Of a stretch of 64,000 bases of DNA, positions 11,754 through 24,069 are shown in pieces. The number at the start of each line of letters is the position of its first letter. Position 1 is the stretch's first letter. The DNA is from Sistotremastrum niveocremeum HHB9708 (taxonomy: Eukaryota; Basidiomycota; Agaricomycetes; Sistotremastrales; Sistotremastraceae), in assembly GCA_001630475.1 (NCBI GenBank), contig KV419429.1:267679-331678 (forward strand), read 5' to 3'. A program made the position numbers and the translations under genes. The notes below the pieces were generated by a model, which was given only the letters and a program-made list of their open reading frames with translations, ran no database searches and had not been told where the DNA came from.

Positions 11754-12591
11754 GTTACTGGGGGCTGAGAGGTGAATCGACGATGGGGGGCCTCGAAATG
11801 AAAGTGCGAGAGCGCGAACGAAGTCAGGTGCCTGGTGTTTAGAGTCCTCGATCTAAAGCACTTCACGATTTCGCAATGACGCGCATGACGTCCAGATACG
11901 TATGGCATGTTCAAGGAATCATACCAATCGACCATAATCGAGGGAGAGATCCATCTCACGGAGCGAGCGGCGCCGCCGACGTGGAAGCCACCATTTGCCG
12001 AGCGTTTGCTAAATTATTTAGTGAAACACGCTCTCACGCCATTCATAAGATTCAAGGGACTCCCGGAACTCAGATTGAGGCCACAGCTGGAGAAGAATCG
12101 ACGTCCAAACTTTCGCTCAATCAAAGTTCGTAAGCGTTCGGAGTTTCGGAAACTCGGATGGTGCAATCTGCTTCCGTCAAGGCATGATGGAAGCTGACCT
12201 GCACGCGTCTTCCCACATCGCGCCATTTGACACAGCCTGTAGCATTTGGTTCCGTGCATAATATCCACAGCCGAACACGTTGTTGAGCGGTCGACCTCCA
12301 TTTGACAGACAATGGATTGTATTTGCTCGAGGAACAGCCTCACTCAGGCTGAGCCGGTGCCTTGGTAATGACCGAAGCTTCAACATCTCAACTCCTGATT
12401 CAGCGCTCCATCCTTCTGAACGGATTCAATATGTTAAGAGATTAGTCACCCGAGTCATTCAATCGCCGATGATTATCTCACGACGCCATGTCTTGACGCA
12501 CATGTCAGAGTGTTCGACGGGTTGTCTTCATCTCTGTTCCTACTTCCTCGGCCAAAAAATCCCCTCGAGAAAAACAGACTCTGAAGACTGA
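11754..12591. other. Divergent upstream region, no gene recognised
   Basis: Separates the minus-strand But2-like gene from the first monocarboxylate-type transporter. Several short overlapping frames on both strands have no recognisable product and no consistent splice signals. Confidence 0.35.
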
Positions 12592-14572
12592 ATGGATCCC
12601 GAAAATATGGGAGAACAGCAAATGAGGACTTCGGGCTCGTTGGAAGAGAAATCTGAAATTTCTAATGCTGCTGAGACTGCCAGCGTAAGCATCGTCGGTC
12701 CCGATGCCATGCTGGCTAGTCCTCCGCCGGATGGTGGACTTCATGCCTGGTTGGTTTGTGCAGGAGTAAGTGCATTCAGCAAATGCCGGATTGAATTGCT
12801 GACGATGTAATGTACAGGCATTTTCAGTGATCTTGGCTTCCGGAGGCTTGTCTGTGGCTTGGGGGGTACGCTCACATATCAGAATAATGAAGACCTGATT
12901 CTGAATCTTAGTAGACATTCCAAGCTTATTATCAGGACAATCAACTTTCGTCGTCGACCCCATCTGAGATGTACGTTTGTTATTTTAATTCGAACAACCT
13001 TCGCCTTTGACGAATATATATCTATAGTGCATGGATCGGCTCTGTGCAAGTGTGTCACGTTCAACTCGCTCAAATGAATCATTCTAACCCGCTCGAAAGT
13101 ATGCTCTAGGATATCTACCCGTCAGTTCTTCACCTTCACGACCCCTCCGATCGTAATCCCTGATGACGTCACCAGTGTCTACTCTCCGGAAGACTATTCG
13201 ACATTGGATACTCAAGATCTCAGTTAATTGCTGGCTCGATAGCCATGGTGGCTTCCAACTTTATCACAGCGCAATGTACGAAATACTATCAATTTTTCCT
13301 CACAAGGGCGATTTTAGAGGGTGTAAGCACTTCGTCTACCTCGATTTTAACACTTTTTCCATATATTTTGTCAGACTGCTACCGCCATCCTCTATTCACC
13401 GGCAATTGGGTGTTTATCTCAATGGTGTACGCTGCTTGATCGCTGGTAGCGCGCTGCTGGACTGACTTTTACTACACAGTCGGTCGGAAGAGACCCCTAG
13501 TATTCGCCATCACTTCCATGGGCAATGCGATTGGTGGCATCATCTATCCTATCATGTTTGTACGGCTGGTTCCACAAATTGGGTAAATGACCAGCTTCTG
13601 CATTATTTCTGGTTCTGATTTTTGTCAGATTTGCTTGGACGATGCGCGTTTTTGGGTTCATCAGTCTCGGTCTTTGTCTTTTCGCGATAATTGTGGGTTT
13701 CGAGACGCAGGTTTAATATTTCTGAGAGATACTGAGACGTTTCTAGGTCATGAAAGATCGTCGATTACACACTAAAGTAGCGACAGCCGATGCTCCCAAG
13801 TTCTTCGAACTCGAAGGAACTCTGACCTCTGCTCCATACATTTCATACACCGTCGCAATGTTCGTCGCCTTCCTAGGTCTCTTCACTCGTAAGCTCTCGT
13901 AATCCCACATAATCTGATCGAGACCAACTAACGTCGATCTACATACAGCTCTTACATTCATGTCCGATCAAGCACAAGCCCTCGGTCTCTCAGCATCTTT
14001 CGGCACTTATCTCGTTGCGATCGTGAACGGATCTACGATTATTGGTCGATTGACTTGTGGTTTTGTCGCGGTCCGCTTCGGGTCTTTGAACTTGATGATC
14101 ATTTCCACGACTTTGGCGATGATTTTCACATATGCTTGGGCGTACGCAAAATCGCTCCCGAGATACATTGTCGTTTCTTGTCTCTATGGGTGCGTTCGTT
14201 TTTCTCAGGTTTGAGGCAAAGGACTGAGTTTTGTTTTTATTGTCCTTAGAATTTCGCTCGGGGGATTCATTAGTTTATTCCCAGTACCAGCCGCTCAGAT
14301 GGGTCCTCTGGAAGACGTCGGAAGACGAACAGGCCTCCTCCTCACAATATTAGCAATTGGTAAGTCCCGATGTGTTTCCTCCGGGCTACTGGGAATTAAC
14401 TCCCGGATTAGGTTCTCTGATAGGGCCTCCGGTGGCAGGAGCAGCAAAAGGCAATCGCCCCGATTATCACATTGCCAGTTTGTACGCTGGATCGACGATC
14501 GCTGCGGCTGTTGGCATCATGGTCCTGACGAAATACTTCTCAACGGGAAAACTTTTCAGAGGTCGTGTCTGA
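12592..14572 (+). CDS. MFS monocarboxylate-type transporter, copy 1
   Basis: Member of the fungal monocarboxylate permease-like (MCT/MCH) branch of the major facilitator superfamily, a plasma-membrane carrier with 12 helices by family. The start is a hydrophilic N-terminus (MDPENMGEQQ...) followed by the hallmark PPPDGGLHAWLVCAG at the first helix. The next exons give AFSVILASGGLSVAWG, FQAYYQDNQLSSS, EIAWIGSVQ, YALGYLP, LLSGRLFDIGY (loop motif), then FGRKRPLVFAITSMGNAIGG, DQAQALGLSASFGTYLVAI, and the end SLIGPPVAGAAKGN...FSTGKLFRGRV with TGA at 14570-14572. About ten short introns are all consistent, including GTACGC donors at the 'QWF' junction shared with copy 2. No frame break was found. 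Copy 2 lies 1.3 kb downstream on the same strand. Substrate unknown. Confidence 0.87.
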
Positions 14573-15890
14573 GATGTGAGGTCTGAACGTGGAGCATTCG
14601 GCATGGCCATGGACGAGAGAACATCTGGGACGAGATTCCGGCGTGACTCGCGCCCGTGGGGGGAGTGATGATGGCGAGAAGACTTCGTAGAATGTGTACA
14701 CTTTGAAACGAACACTGAAAAAAATGTACATTTACATGTACAACGTGCGTGATAGATCATGGGACTTGATGTTTCGGGGCGGTAGTTGGAGCCTGAGATT
14801 CTTTGTGTGGCGGTCGGTACCGCATTTGCGTGGGTTCCTGGATCTCTAACTACATATGGTGCTTCTCTAACCGCCAGAAAAAAATGCCCCTCAAATCACA
14901 CAAACACGCTCATATAACTTTGCTTCTACAATTGCGCCCAACAGCGTCCGTTTCACGAGTTTGTTGGCACACGTTTGCCCTCAAAATTATAGCTGCGAAG
15001 TTAGGTCCAACATGGACGGCTCCTCTCGAAGCCCCGGGCCGTCCATATGCATTCGAATTCTTTGCTTCCATCATTGCATCGCCAAGCTTGCAAGCTTGCT
15101 CACAAAACTCAATATTCGGCTAACCAGTAAACTACTATGAGCTCCTTCTGACTTCTTTCCCTTGTGTTCCGCTCCACATTCCGCCGACTTCATTATTACT
15201 TCCATAAAATTTTCACTGGTGGATCTAAGCGAGGCGTATTTGCTATGAGCGCTTTCGGTTAGTTGCCCCTCGCTCGATTACATAATCGAGCGGCCCTTGC
15301 CAGGCAACACGCCTTCGCATGATAGTAAGCGCACGTACCTCCGAGGCCAATGTCGACATGTCGTCCTCCAGATCTAATTGAGACGTGATAAAGCACACGC
15401 ATAACGCCATTCGAATTCTTGTCAGCCATGCGCAGTTGAATCGGCCGCCATCAATCGTCACCCCCGGAGCATCGAGGCGTCGACATCGGCAACAACTGAC
15501 ACGACATGCTGTCTCACAGTTTCAGCGAGTGGATTGGTTCCATTGGTGTGGGACATAACACAAATGTAAAGGTGATTTCCGATTCAGAATATACAATAAC
15601 TTGTACCTTGTGTAATTGACTAAATGACTTTTCGTGACGTGCAGGGCAGAAAACAAGATCACACACCTCGGATGAGCAAACGGGTGGAATATTGACTTCT
15701 GACGCTCCTCATCGTCAGATCTATGAGAGATGATGTGAATGAAAAGTCAACACTTGCATCACCATCCTCCGCCGACCAGAAGTAGGGCGCTGTATTCGCA
15801 GGTTTGGCTTAACATACAAGCTCTCAGCGGACTTGCCGCCGAAAACTTACTCCTCCCCTCGCTGCTACCTCTTCTCTCGAACTCACTCGT
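14573..15890. other. Intergenic between the two monocarboxylate-type transporters
   Basis: About 1.3 kb. Only short frames without recognisable products. No repeat or mobile element seen. It presumably contains the promoter of transporter copy 2. Confidence 0.4.
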
Positions 15891-17915
15891 ATGGATTCCA
15901 AAAAAACTTCTTGTGAGGACGTTGTTTCCTTTGAGCGTCAATTCAAAGCACTGACTCCCAATGTTCAGATCCCCTGGCTAAACTTGACTTTGAGGAGACC
16001 TCAAAGCTTGCCACCAATTTCGATGGTCAGCCTGATGAAGCAGGCGAAGCAGAATGGGAAGACACGATGCCACCTCCGCCGGATGGTGGCCTAGAGGCAT
16101 GGCTCGTCGTAGCAGGGGTAAATTCTGTCTATCTCCATCCGTCCATCCGTCAACTCAAGCATTTTGTTCAGGCCACGGCACTGAACATGGCTTCAGGAGG
16201 ATTCATTGTCGCCTGGGGGGTGGGTCGCCGTCGTTTGAATCAGATTGATGTCTCATCGGAAAACAGCTCTTTCAAGCGTTCTACGAAAACCGCGTCCTTT
16301 CGAGTCATGGCTCAGCAGAGATGTTCGTTCTTTCATGTGTTCGAATTATTGGTTCACAGCGCTTATCATTCTCGTAGAGCTTGGATCGGTTCTCTCCAGG
16401 TATCATTCTTTCGCCTATGTAATTTCGATATCGTTGACCCGACTCAAACCATCGCAGTACGCTCTTGGATCGTTACCCGTACGCATCAAAAGCTGCTATT
16501 CGCGCCAACCCTAGCTCAACCAACTCATTCAGTGCCTCTTGACTGGTCGCCTTTTCGACCTTGGATATTCAAGACACCTCATCCTTGTCGGCTCGTTCAT
16601 GGCGGTGTTGGGAACGTTTATGACGGCTCAAAGCACCACATACCCGGCCTTTCTTTTTTGGCAAGGCATTGTATTCGGAGTCAGTCCCATCACGCTACGA
16701 TTATATTATTCTGTTTAACCGACGACGTCCAGCTTGCTGCAAGCATCACATACGCTCCCACGCTGGGCGTGATTCCACAGTGGTGTACGCCTCCCATTGC
16801 TCCTTCTTATCTAGTTGACCTTACTTCTTGTTACAGTTAAAGAAAAGCAAGCCTTAGCTTTCGCCATCACTTCTCTGGGAAATCCGCTGGGCGGAATCCT
16901 ATATTCAGTTCTGTTCGCCAGAATGCAGCCGCTCATCGGGTCGGTTGCTTACGTCATCCGACCGCCCTTCTTCGCTAATTCGGCACAATAGATTTCGGGC
17001 GACAATGACTATTTTCAGCGTCATTTGTCTGATCTTCTGTCTATTCTCGATAGCTGTACGTGTCTTCCTACTTTCTTCGAGCCAAGCTCTGATACCCGTT
17101 TACATCAGACATTGAAGGACAGACGAACGAAAGCTCAAATCATGACGAAAGCTCCGAAAATGTTCGACACGCAGGGAGCAGTGTCTTCTCCTGCGTTCTG
17201 GACGTACGTACTGGCAATATGCACTGCATTCTTGGGTCTTCAGACACGTACGTCGCCGATCGCACACAGGGCCGCCAATACCGAATTGACCGATTCGCGC
17301 AGCGCTCATCTATATTTCCGATCAGGCCGGGAATGTGGGCCTCCCTTCATCTCTCGGGCCGTATCTTGTAGCGACGGTCAACGCCGCAACAATCGCTGGA
17401 AGACTATTCTGCGGCACTCTCGCCGTCGAATTCGGAGCGTTAAACCTGCTCACGATCGCTACCACATTTTGTATGGTGTTCACGTACATCTGGACTTTTG
17501 CGCCTTCGATTACCACCTTCGCATCTGTAGCATGCCTTTACGGGTAAGTCTAGAATCTATAGTTCGCGGAGTCATGTTAACATGTTGGTTGTTTCTAGAG
17601 CATCGATGGGCGGATTCTTCAGTCTTTTCTGCGTACCCGTAGCGCAAATGGTCCCAGTTGAGGATGTTGGAAGAACAATCGGGCTTCTCCTTACGGTTCT
17701 CTCGATGGGTAAGTTTTATTCGCTTCTCAAAGTAACTGTCTGACTAAATAATTGCAGCTGAAATGGTCGGACCTCCCATCGCAGGGGCGATCGCAGATCA
17801 TCTCGGCTTCCATGCGGCCGGCGTGTATGCTGGAACCAGCATCGCAATCGCAGTGGGCATTTTGGCTTGGTCGAAATTCTTGCAGACTGGGAATGTGATG
17901 AAAGGTAAAATATAA
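15891..17915 (+). CDS. MFS monocarboxylate-type transporter, copy 2
   Basis: Tandem paralogue of the gene at 12592. A seven-codon first exon (MDSKKTS) is joined by a 58-bp GTGAGG...TTCAG intron to PLAKLDFEETSKLATNFDGQ and an acidic linker. Then the family signature MPPPPDGGLEAWLVVAG appears. Later exons match copy 1 in order: ALNMASGGFIVAWG, the loop SGRLFDLGYSRHLILVGSF, IPQWF joined to KEKQALAFAITSLGNPLGG, a serial TM segment ending FARMQPLIG, DQAGNVGLPSSLGPYLVATV, GRLFCGTLAVEFGALNLL, and the end GPPIAGAIADHLGFHAAGVYAGTS...NVMKGKI (TAA 17913-17915). The different N-terminal tails and exchanged loop residues suggest an old duplication. Expected at the plasma membrane; substrate not predictable. 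Confidence 0.86.
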
Positions 17916-18152
17916 GTTGCATACTCTGGTGCAACTACAAAATTCGGGGCGAACGGTGGCTCAAGGTTACATAAAGCGGTCAATTCATAGTAAATTCAAT
18001 ATAATATAATATTTGGAATTCCACGAGCAACGACTTCCGGAAATACCGGATATATTGCCGCGTGATATTTACTATAAGGGAGCATACCCTCATTCCAGTC
18101 CACGATACACCACGATACACCGCGTGTTCAAAATTGAATATACAGTTGAAGT

Positions 18153-19426
18153 TTAATCCGCATTGACGGGGTTCCAACTGATTGCTCCTGCGTCCCCTTT
18201 GTCAAGAGCGTCGAGCTTCGCCACGTCTTCCGACGACAACTCGAAGTCGTAAACGTCGGCGTTCGACTTTATACGCTCAGCATGCGCCGATTTGGGTAGC
18301 GGAGAGAATCTACATCATGGTGAGAACTGAAAGTCAATGCCCAGTGGATCAAGTACGGACCCTTTCTGCAATGACCATCGAATCAAGACTTGAGCTGGAT
18401 CTTTCTTGTACTGTCGGAGGGTCAGAAACGATCAACGAATGCGATTACAATGCTTCACCTTTGACGCCAGTTCGTGGAAGACTGGTTGATCAAATTGTCC
18501 GCGAATAATCGGGCAATATGCTTCGACGAGGATTCCATTGGCTTTACAGTATTCAACAATCGGCTTCTGTTGGCAAAGAGGGTGCAGCTATTGTGTCCCT
18601 CAGTATAAGAAGCAAGTAGACATATAAGCAGAAAGATCCTACTCACCTCGATTTGATTTACAGAAGGGAGCTCCAGTCCTTCGGCTTTGATTTCGTCGAT
18701 GTGCTTGCCCGAGCTTCGATACAAAGTTAGTGGATGATATGCGGCCTGTTGCTCAGGCTCACTAGTTTGACACTCCAATAGAACGAATCTTTCCGGCTTT
18801 CTTAGCGTCGACGAGAGCTTTCCATGTATCCAGACGCTTCGCCTTCCCTGACAACGGATCGTGTATGAGATAGAGGTCAATATAATCTATGGGGTCGTAA
18901 TACGAGGTCAGAAATCATCTGCGATAGATAAGATCTGAAGGTTACTTGTGCCAAATTTCGCGAGTGAGGTATCCACGAGCTTGGCAGTAGTGTCATAACC
19001 GTGGTATCGACTGCTGATTTTTGTGGCTGGGGTGATCACATTTAATCAGAATTGACCCATATCAAGACAAGATGACGAACTGACTCAAGAAGACCTCCTC
19101 CCGCTTGAGCTTACTCTGCTTCAAGGCCTCACCGACTTGATCCTCGTTGCGATACATAACAGCAGAGTCTATGTGTCTGAAAGCCGAAGGCAGGTTTGAG
19201 ACGTCGGCGCACGCATGGAATTGAAGATGTTGACCTATATCCAGCATTCAAAGCCGCCAATGATGCAGGCAAGCATTCTTCAATATTCTGATACACGCCC
19301 AGTCCCAACAGTGGGATATCGAAACCTGTACGATAGGAATGAGCGCAGTCGTTATTTGCGAACGCTGACGATTTCAGCACCTGAGCTTAGTCGTACAACG
19401 CTTTGGAGAGTCAATTTGCCAGCCAT
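18153..19426 (-). CDS. Aldo-keto reductase
   Basis: NAD(P)H-dependent (alpha/beta)8-barrel reductase. From the ATG at 19426 ([13 protein letters not shown]) exons read [23 protein letters not shown], then [18 protein letters not shown] with the catalytic Asp and Tyr, and [12 protein letters not shown] with the catalytic Lys. [18 protein letters not shown] follows with the catalytic His, then [40 protein letters not shown] and [14 protein letters not shown]. The end is [22 protein letters not shown] with the usual cofactor-binding Lys-Ser and Arg, then DALDKGDAG...NPVNAD (TAA 18153-18155). The complete tetrad and cofactor loop suggest an active enzyme, close to fungal 2,5-diketo-gluconate/glycerol-type AKRs. 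The gene ends near the 3' end of the transporter at 17915. Its start is only about 140 bp from the 3' end of the first transporter of the MFS array. Confidence 0.87.
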
Positions 19427-19564
19427 CTTATCGTACAGCAGTGATGGGAGATGAGAGAGATGATGCGCGCGGCTTCCGAGATCCTCCGCTGCTCGGCATC
19501 GTCGATCTTCTTGCTAAGCGAGACTTTACGTCATCAGATTTTCAGGGTCAAAATGAGTCGAATT

Positions 19565-21389
19565 TTATTCGTCGCTAGCTCTCCTGACAACTCGAGGAAG
19601 AGTGAACGAAGCGATAAAAGATACAAGGACTATACATATCAGAACTAGATAAACAAAGTTTCCCTCAAGGAGGTTCTTCCCAATGGAGACTGCAAACAAA
19701 GCTCCAGCCAGCGACGGCACTATAGAGCGAGCAATCCCATCCAACGTCTGCCCAAGGCCAACTGGTCCTCCTAGTGAATTCCGAGAAGGAGCAGCAGAAG
19801 TCAGGAATATATTCGCACAACCTAAGATCCATGTCAGTTTCAGCGGCATTCCACAGAAACAAAAACAGGTACCATATCCCATTCGTTCAAGCGGCATAAG
19901 ACTGAATTGCGCGATTAGGAGGACGATGATTGTTCTTGTAACTTGGCCGCTTAGTTTCGCAAAGTAGCTCATGATGGGGATCAAAACGAAGAATAAGGCG
20001 TTGCTTGCTACAGCGACCCGAAAGAGTTTCGGGATACCCAATTTTTGACAAGCCGCAGAGAAGAGAACGATTTGGAGTATTCCAGTATATAATCTTGTAG
20101 CGCTAAGGACATAACCGATTTGGCTCGGTGTGAAGGCGAGTCCACCGTACAGGAGGGGCGTTGACATAAAGAGGAGTAGGGCGAATGCATGCAGGTTTCC
20201 GACTAGCGAAAACAGCGATGCATTTAGGAGGGCGGCCCGAACTCGGGGAGTGAGTAGCGCGAGGATTGACGGGGGTTTCTTGTCATGGCCTGACGCAAGT
20301 GCCAAGTCACTTGATGTCGTCAGTGGATCATTCGCCGCCATCGAATGAGGGAGGTTCGATGGTACAGGCGATCTTAAGCGTTTCTTGCCCTGAGAAAGAT
20401 CGCGAGATGAGTCTACAATCAGGAAGACGCGTTGAAAGCACAGACCGACGTTTCTTCCAAGAAGAAGATGGCGATCACAAGGCCGATGGACGAAAACAAC
20501 GCGACAGCAAGACATGGAAACAAGTAAGGATACACTATGAACAACGTCGAATTTCCAAAAATGGCTGGAAAGCGTTTTGTAGGGTTTGCGAGCTGTCCAC
20601 CTATCAGAGGTCCGACAATTGACGAGGCTGGGCAGATTATTGTCAGATCCATCTTAACAGGTGATTGAGCAAGCCATGGGGCGAACTCACCAGCAAATAT
20701 AGCTTGACTGAATGAGAATGCTTTCGCCTGGTTTGATTCGTCTGTTATCTCCGCGATCATGCCCTTCAAAATTCCCAGATTTCCATTCAAACCTCCAGCC
20801 ACCATACGCCAAAGCATCAAGGACGGGAGGGTTCGACTGAAGCCGAATGCCACAGTTGCAATGGTCCCGGCACAAAGCCCCGAAATGATGACGGGGCGGC
20901 GGCCTACACTGTCGACGAGTTGTTTCAGGTCAGCGACAAGATATTCGCGAGGTGGAACGGGGCATACCTGTCCGAAAGGCGACACCAAAGAAATACGAAG
21001 GCACACTGTGCGAGGAAGAATGAAGATTTCTAGGCCCTGAAATCAGATCGAGAGTCACGGGCGCGAAAGGTTGGAAATCTCACCACCAGACCCGCATAAT
21101 AACCAACCCTCGCTGGATCCCCTTCACTTATACCGAATTCAAAGATGAGCTGTGAGCGAACGACGTCAGTGTTCAGTCAAATCGATGGAAGAAAGGATTG
21201 TACCTCGCTGATGAAAGACTGGTCAAACTTCCAAGACAGAGGTTCATACATAAAGATGACCAGGATGTAGATGAGCTGAGCTCTTGGTAATGGTGTAGGC
21301 TCTGCATTCTTGGCTTCAAGATTCACGATTTCCGATTGCGAATCTGAGAGCAGGGGTGTCGCCTCCTCCGTGCCACGGTTGGATGTCAT
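19565..21389 (-). CDS. MFS transporter, tandem array copy 1
   Basis: First (lowest-coordinate) of seven same-strand paralogues, each a 12-helix major facilitator of the fungal YCR023C / plant ZIF-like group. It starts at the ATG at 21389 with an acidic tail (EEATPLLSDSQSE) and the family signature TPLPRAQLIYILVIFMYEPL in TM1. Motif A reads VGRRPVIISGL, then GGLNGNLGILKGMIAEITDESN, a TM4-5 signature shared by the whole array. The second half is LTPRVRAALLNASLFSLVGN, TPSQIGYVLSA, ANIFLTSAAPSRNSLGG and the end TLPRVVRRASDE (TAA at 19565-19567). About eight introns of 50-70 bp. No stop or frameshift was detected. Substrate unknown; related proteins move metals, nicotianamine or drugs. Confidence 0.84.
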
Positions 21390-21779
21390 GAAGACTGATC
21401 ACGTCCAACGGCAACAACAGAGTTGATCTGAGCAGATTGTACGCGACGACTGGCATCGGTGCAAAGAGTCCAAGGAGAAGGAGATAGACAGCTCTATTTC
21501 TCAGCACTTCTGAAGAACGGTTCAGCCAGTTCAAGGTTTCCTTTGGGACTAAGGAAGAACCCTGCGTCTTCATGGCGGGTGCGGTATCGGGAAAGTTAGG
21601 GTCTGGGTGTTGAAGCTGGCTCATCTGAGGTCAACCAGTGAGATCCAGTTAAACAATGTATCTGCCGTAGTTGTCTTGTAGCTTGAGAAATAGGCACTGG
21701 TTCCAGTTGACGGAAGACGGAGCAGCAGCTTACGTGATCCATCTTCGACTTGAATCTAGCGAATCAGTAAAGAACAGAT
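21390..21779. other. MFS array spacer with a conserved upstream short frame
   Basis: Upstream (minus) of array copy 1. A minus-strand frame starting at 21624 (MSQLQHPDPNFPDTAPA) has a recognisable relative upstream of copy 2 and a weaker one upstream of copy 3, so the duplicated unit carried leader DNA with it. Coding status not established. Confidence 0.35.
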
Positions 21780-23615
21780 TTATTCATCCCTCGCCCGCTT
21801 GACAACTTGAGGAAGAGTGAACGAAGCTCCAAACGATACAATAACTATACAGATCAGGACTAGACAGACGAAGTTTCCCCCGAGAAGGTTCTTTTCGATA
21901 GAGACTGCAAATAAAGCTCCAGCCAAGGACGGTCCTATGGCTCGCATGATTCCATCTAGCGTCTGACCGAGGCCAACTGTTCCTCCTAACGAATTGCGAG
22001 TAGGCGCAGCGGAAGTCAGAAATATGCTCAGACAACCTGTGAGAAGCCCATGTCAGGTGGCGTTGAATGATCGAAAAGAAAACTCACCATTTCCCATCTT
22101 CAAAAACGGCAAGATGCTGAGTTGTATGATGAAGAGCAACACGATGGTCGACGAGAGCCGACCACTCTGCTTGAGAAAATGAAACATGAGCGGAAAGCAA
22201 GCGACCAGGACGACGTTTCCCGCGATAATCATTCGGAACAGCATCGTGGTTCCTAATCTTCGAATGGCCGTCGGAAACAATCCCAGTTGAAATATACCTT
22301 CATACGTTCCTGCGATGCTGAGGACGAGGCCGATCTCGGTGGGTGACAGGCCCATTCCGCCGTATAAAGGGGGCGTCGCAATGAATGCGAGTAGCGTGAA
22401 GCCAAACATATACACGAAAAAGGTGAAAAGTGAGGAATTGAGGAGTGCTGCACGGACTCGAGGCGTAAGGAGCCCGATAATTGACGGAGTCGCCGAATTT
22501 CGCGCTGAAGTCGATTTTGAATTATCTGGGTTCGTCATTTGATCACTGGGGACTTCCGCTACAGCAGTTCTTAATTGGGACGAAGGCGCCTGCTTGATGC
22601 CCTAAACGCACGATAAAGCTCAATAAACGAGAAGGCATATACGGTAACGTCACTAACTGATGTCTCTTTCAAGAAGAATACAGCTATGAGGACGCCGATA
22701 ACCGCATAGGAAGCTGTGGCAAGACATGGCAAAAGATAAGGATACGTTTTCAAGATCGTGGAACTCCCGAAAACGCTCGGGAACCGTTTAACAGGGTTAC
22801 TCAAGCTTCCACCGATCGTAGGGCCGATAATCGACGAAACTGGACAAATCGATTTTAACTCCTCAGTTATCGTTTAATATGAGGCGCCATAAAGCTCACA
22901 GGCAAATACGGCCGGAGTAAAGGAAAACGCCTTGGCTTGGTTCGACTCATCCGTTATCTCGGCGATCATCCCCTTCAAGATACCCAGATTTCCGTTCATC
23001 CCTCCCGTCATCGCGCGAAATATCAATAGGGCAGGGAAGGTTTTGCTGAGCCCAAATCCGACGGTGGCGATAGCGCTTGCGCAGAGCCTGAAGATGATGA
23101 CTGGGCGTCGTCCGACACTGTTGGGGTTGGGATTAGCCGGAGGGGATAACTGTATAGGATATGTCGAACCTATCGGATAATCGACACCAGAGGAAGACCG
23201 ATGCACATTGCGCAAGGAAGAAAGACGAGTTCTGAGCCGCTGAGGTCAGCTCAGGTTACATCGATGTAGAAAGCGTGATAGCGCACCACAAGACCCATAT
23301 AATACGCAACGCTCTTTTGATCTCCCATGCTTATACCGTATTCAAGGACCAACTGAAGGCACAATCGTCAGTTTCTGTCGGAACGATGCAAGAAATGGTT
23401 TTTACCTCGTTGATGAAAGGATTTTCGAACTTGATCTGAATAGGTTCGTACATGAAGATGAGAAGGATACATAGTAGCTGAGCTCTTGGTAAAGGTGTCG
23501 CATCAACATTCCTCGAGTCGGCTTGGTTTGCTTCCTCGTCGCGATCGACGTGCTTGAAATGCAGGTCTGAAAGCAGAGGCGTCGCTTCGGAGTGGCGAGC
23601 ATGAGTGAATGCCAT
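21780..23615 (-). CDS. MFS transporter, tandem array copy 2
   Basis: Array paralogue. The ATG at 23615 gives MAFTHARHSEATPLLSDL, then TPLPRAQLLCILLIFMYEPI. Motif A is VGRRPVIIFRLCAS: an Arg replaces the Gly that the other copies carry after VI-x-x, an unusual charge at the start of TM3. The following GGMNGNLGILKGMIAEITDESN is intact. The C-half has LTPRVRAALLNSSLFTFFVYM, YGGMGLSPTEIGLVLSIAG, NSLGGTVGLGQTLDGI and the end TLPQVVKRARDE (TAA 21780-21782). The splice pattern parallels copy 1, its nearest relative by tail and loop residues. Functional unless the loop change matters. Confidence 0.83.
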
Positions 23616-24069
23616 TGTGGTCCACACTAGACTTCGCAGTGAACGCTCTGCTTTGAATGGTGAAACGAGCTAGAGCTCTCGAGCGGGTGACACTCGCACC
23701 ATGTCGGTAGGCAACCAGCAGGTGTAAGACAGGGAAGCCTTGATCCTGAAGATCTCTAATAAAAGGGTTGAAGTATTGTCATTTGAATGTCGCAGGAGGC
23801 ATCAAGTCAACTCGATTGACTCTTTCCTTTTGGGTCAACGTGGGTGGCATCGGGAATCTTAGGGACTGGGTTTGCGAAGTAGCTCATCTGAAGCTGGTAG
23901 CTGAGATCAAGTGAGACAGCATGCTTCCCGTATCTTTCCTGTGGCCTGCGAGATGAAGAACATCGATGGTACTGTAAACGGTTTCGACCGTCGGGTTGCT
24001 TGAGCATGGCGATGATCATGAGCAGATTCAAATGCTTACGTCATCGATTAGAAACGGAATCAATCAGAT
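23616..24069. other. MFS array spacer
   Basis: A minus-strand short frame beginning near 23886 (MSYFANPVPKIPDATHVDPK) resembles the leader frame upstream of copy 1. Otherwise no gene seen. Confidence 0.35.

Noticed and set aside
21316-21624. Minus-strand 102-codon frame overlapping the start of array copy 1 as a separate gene
   Set aside because: It overlaps the real start of the transporter in another frame. Only its first 17 codons recur upstream of other copies, so it is treated as leader DNA.
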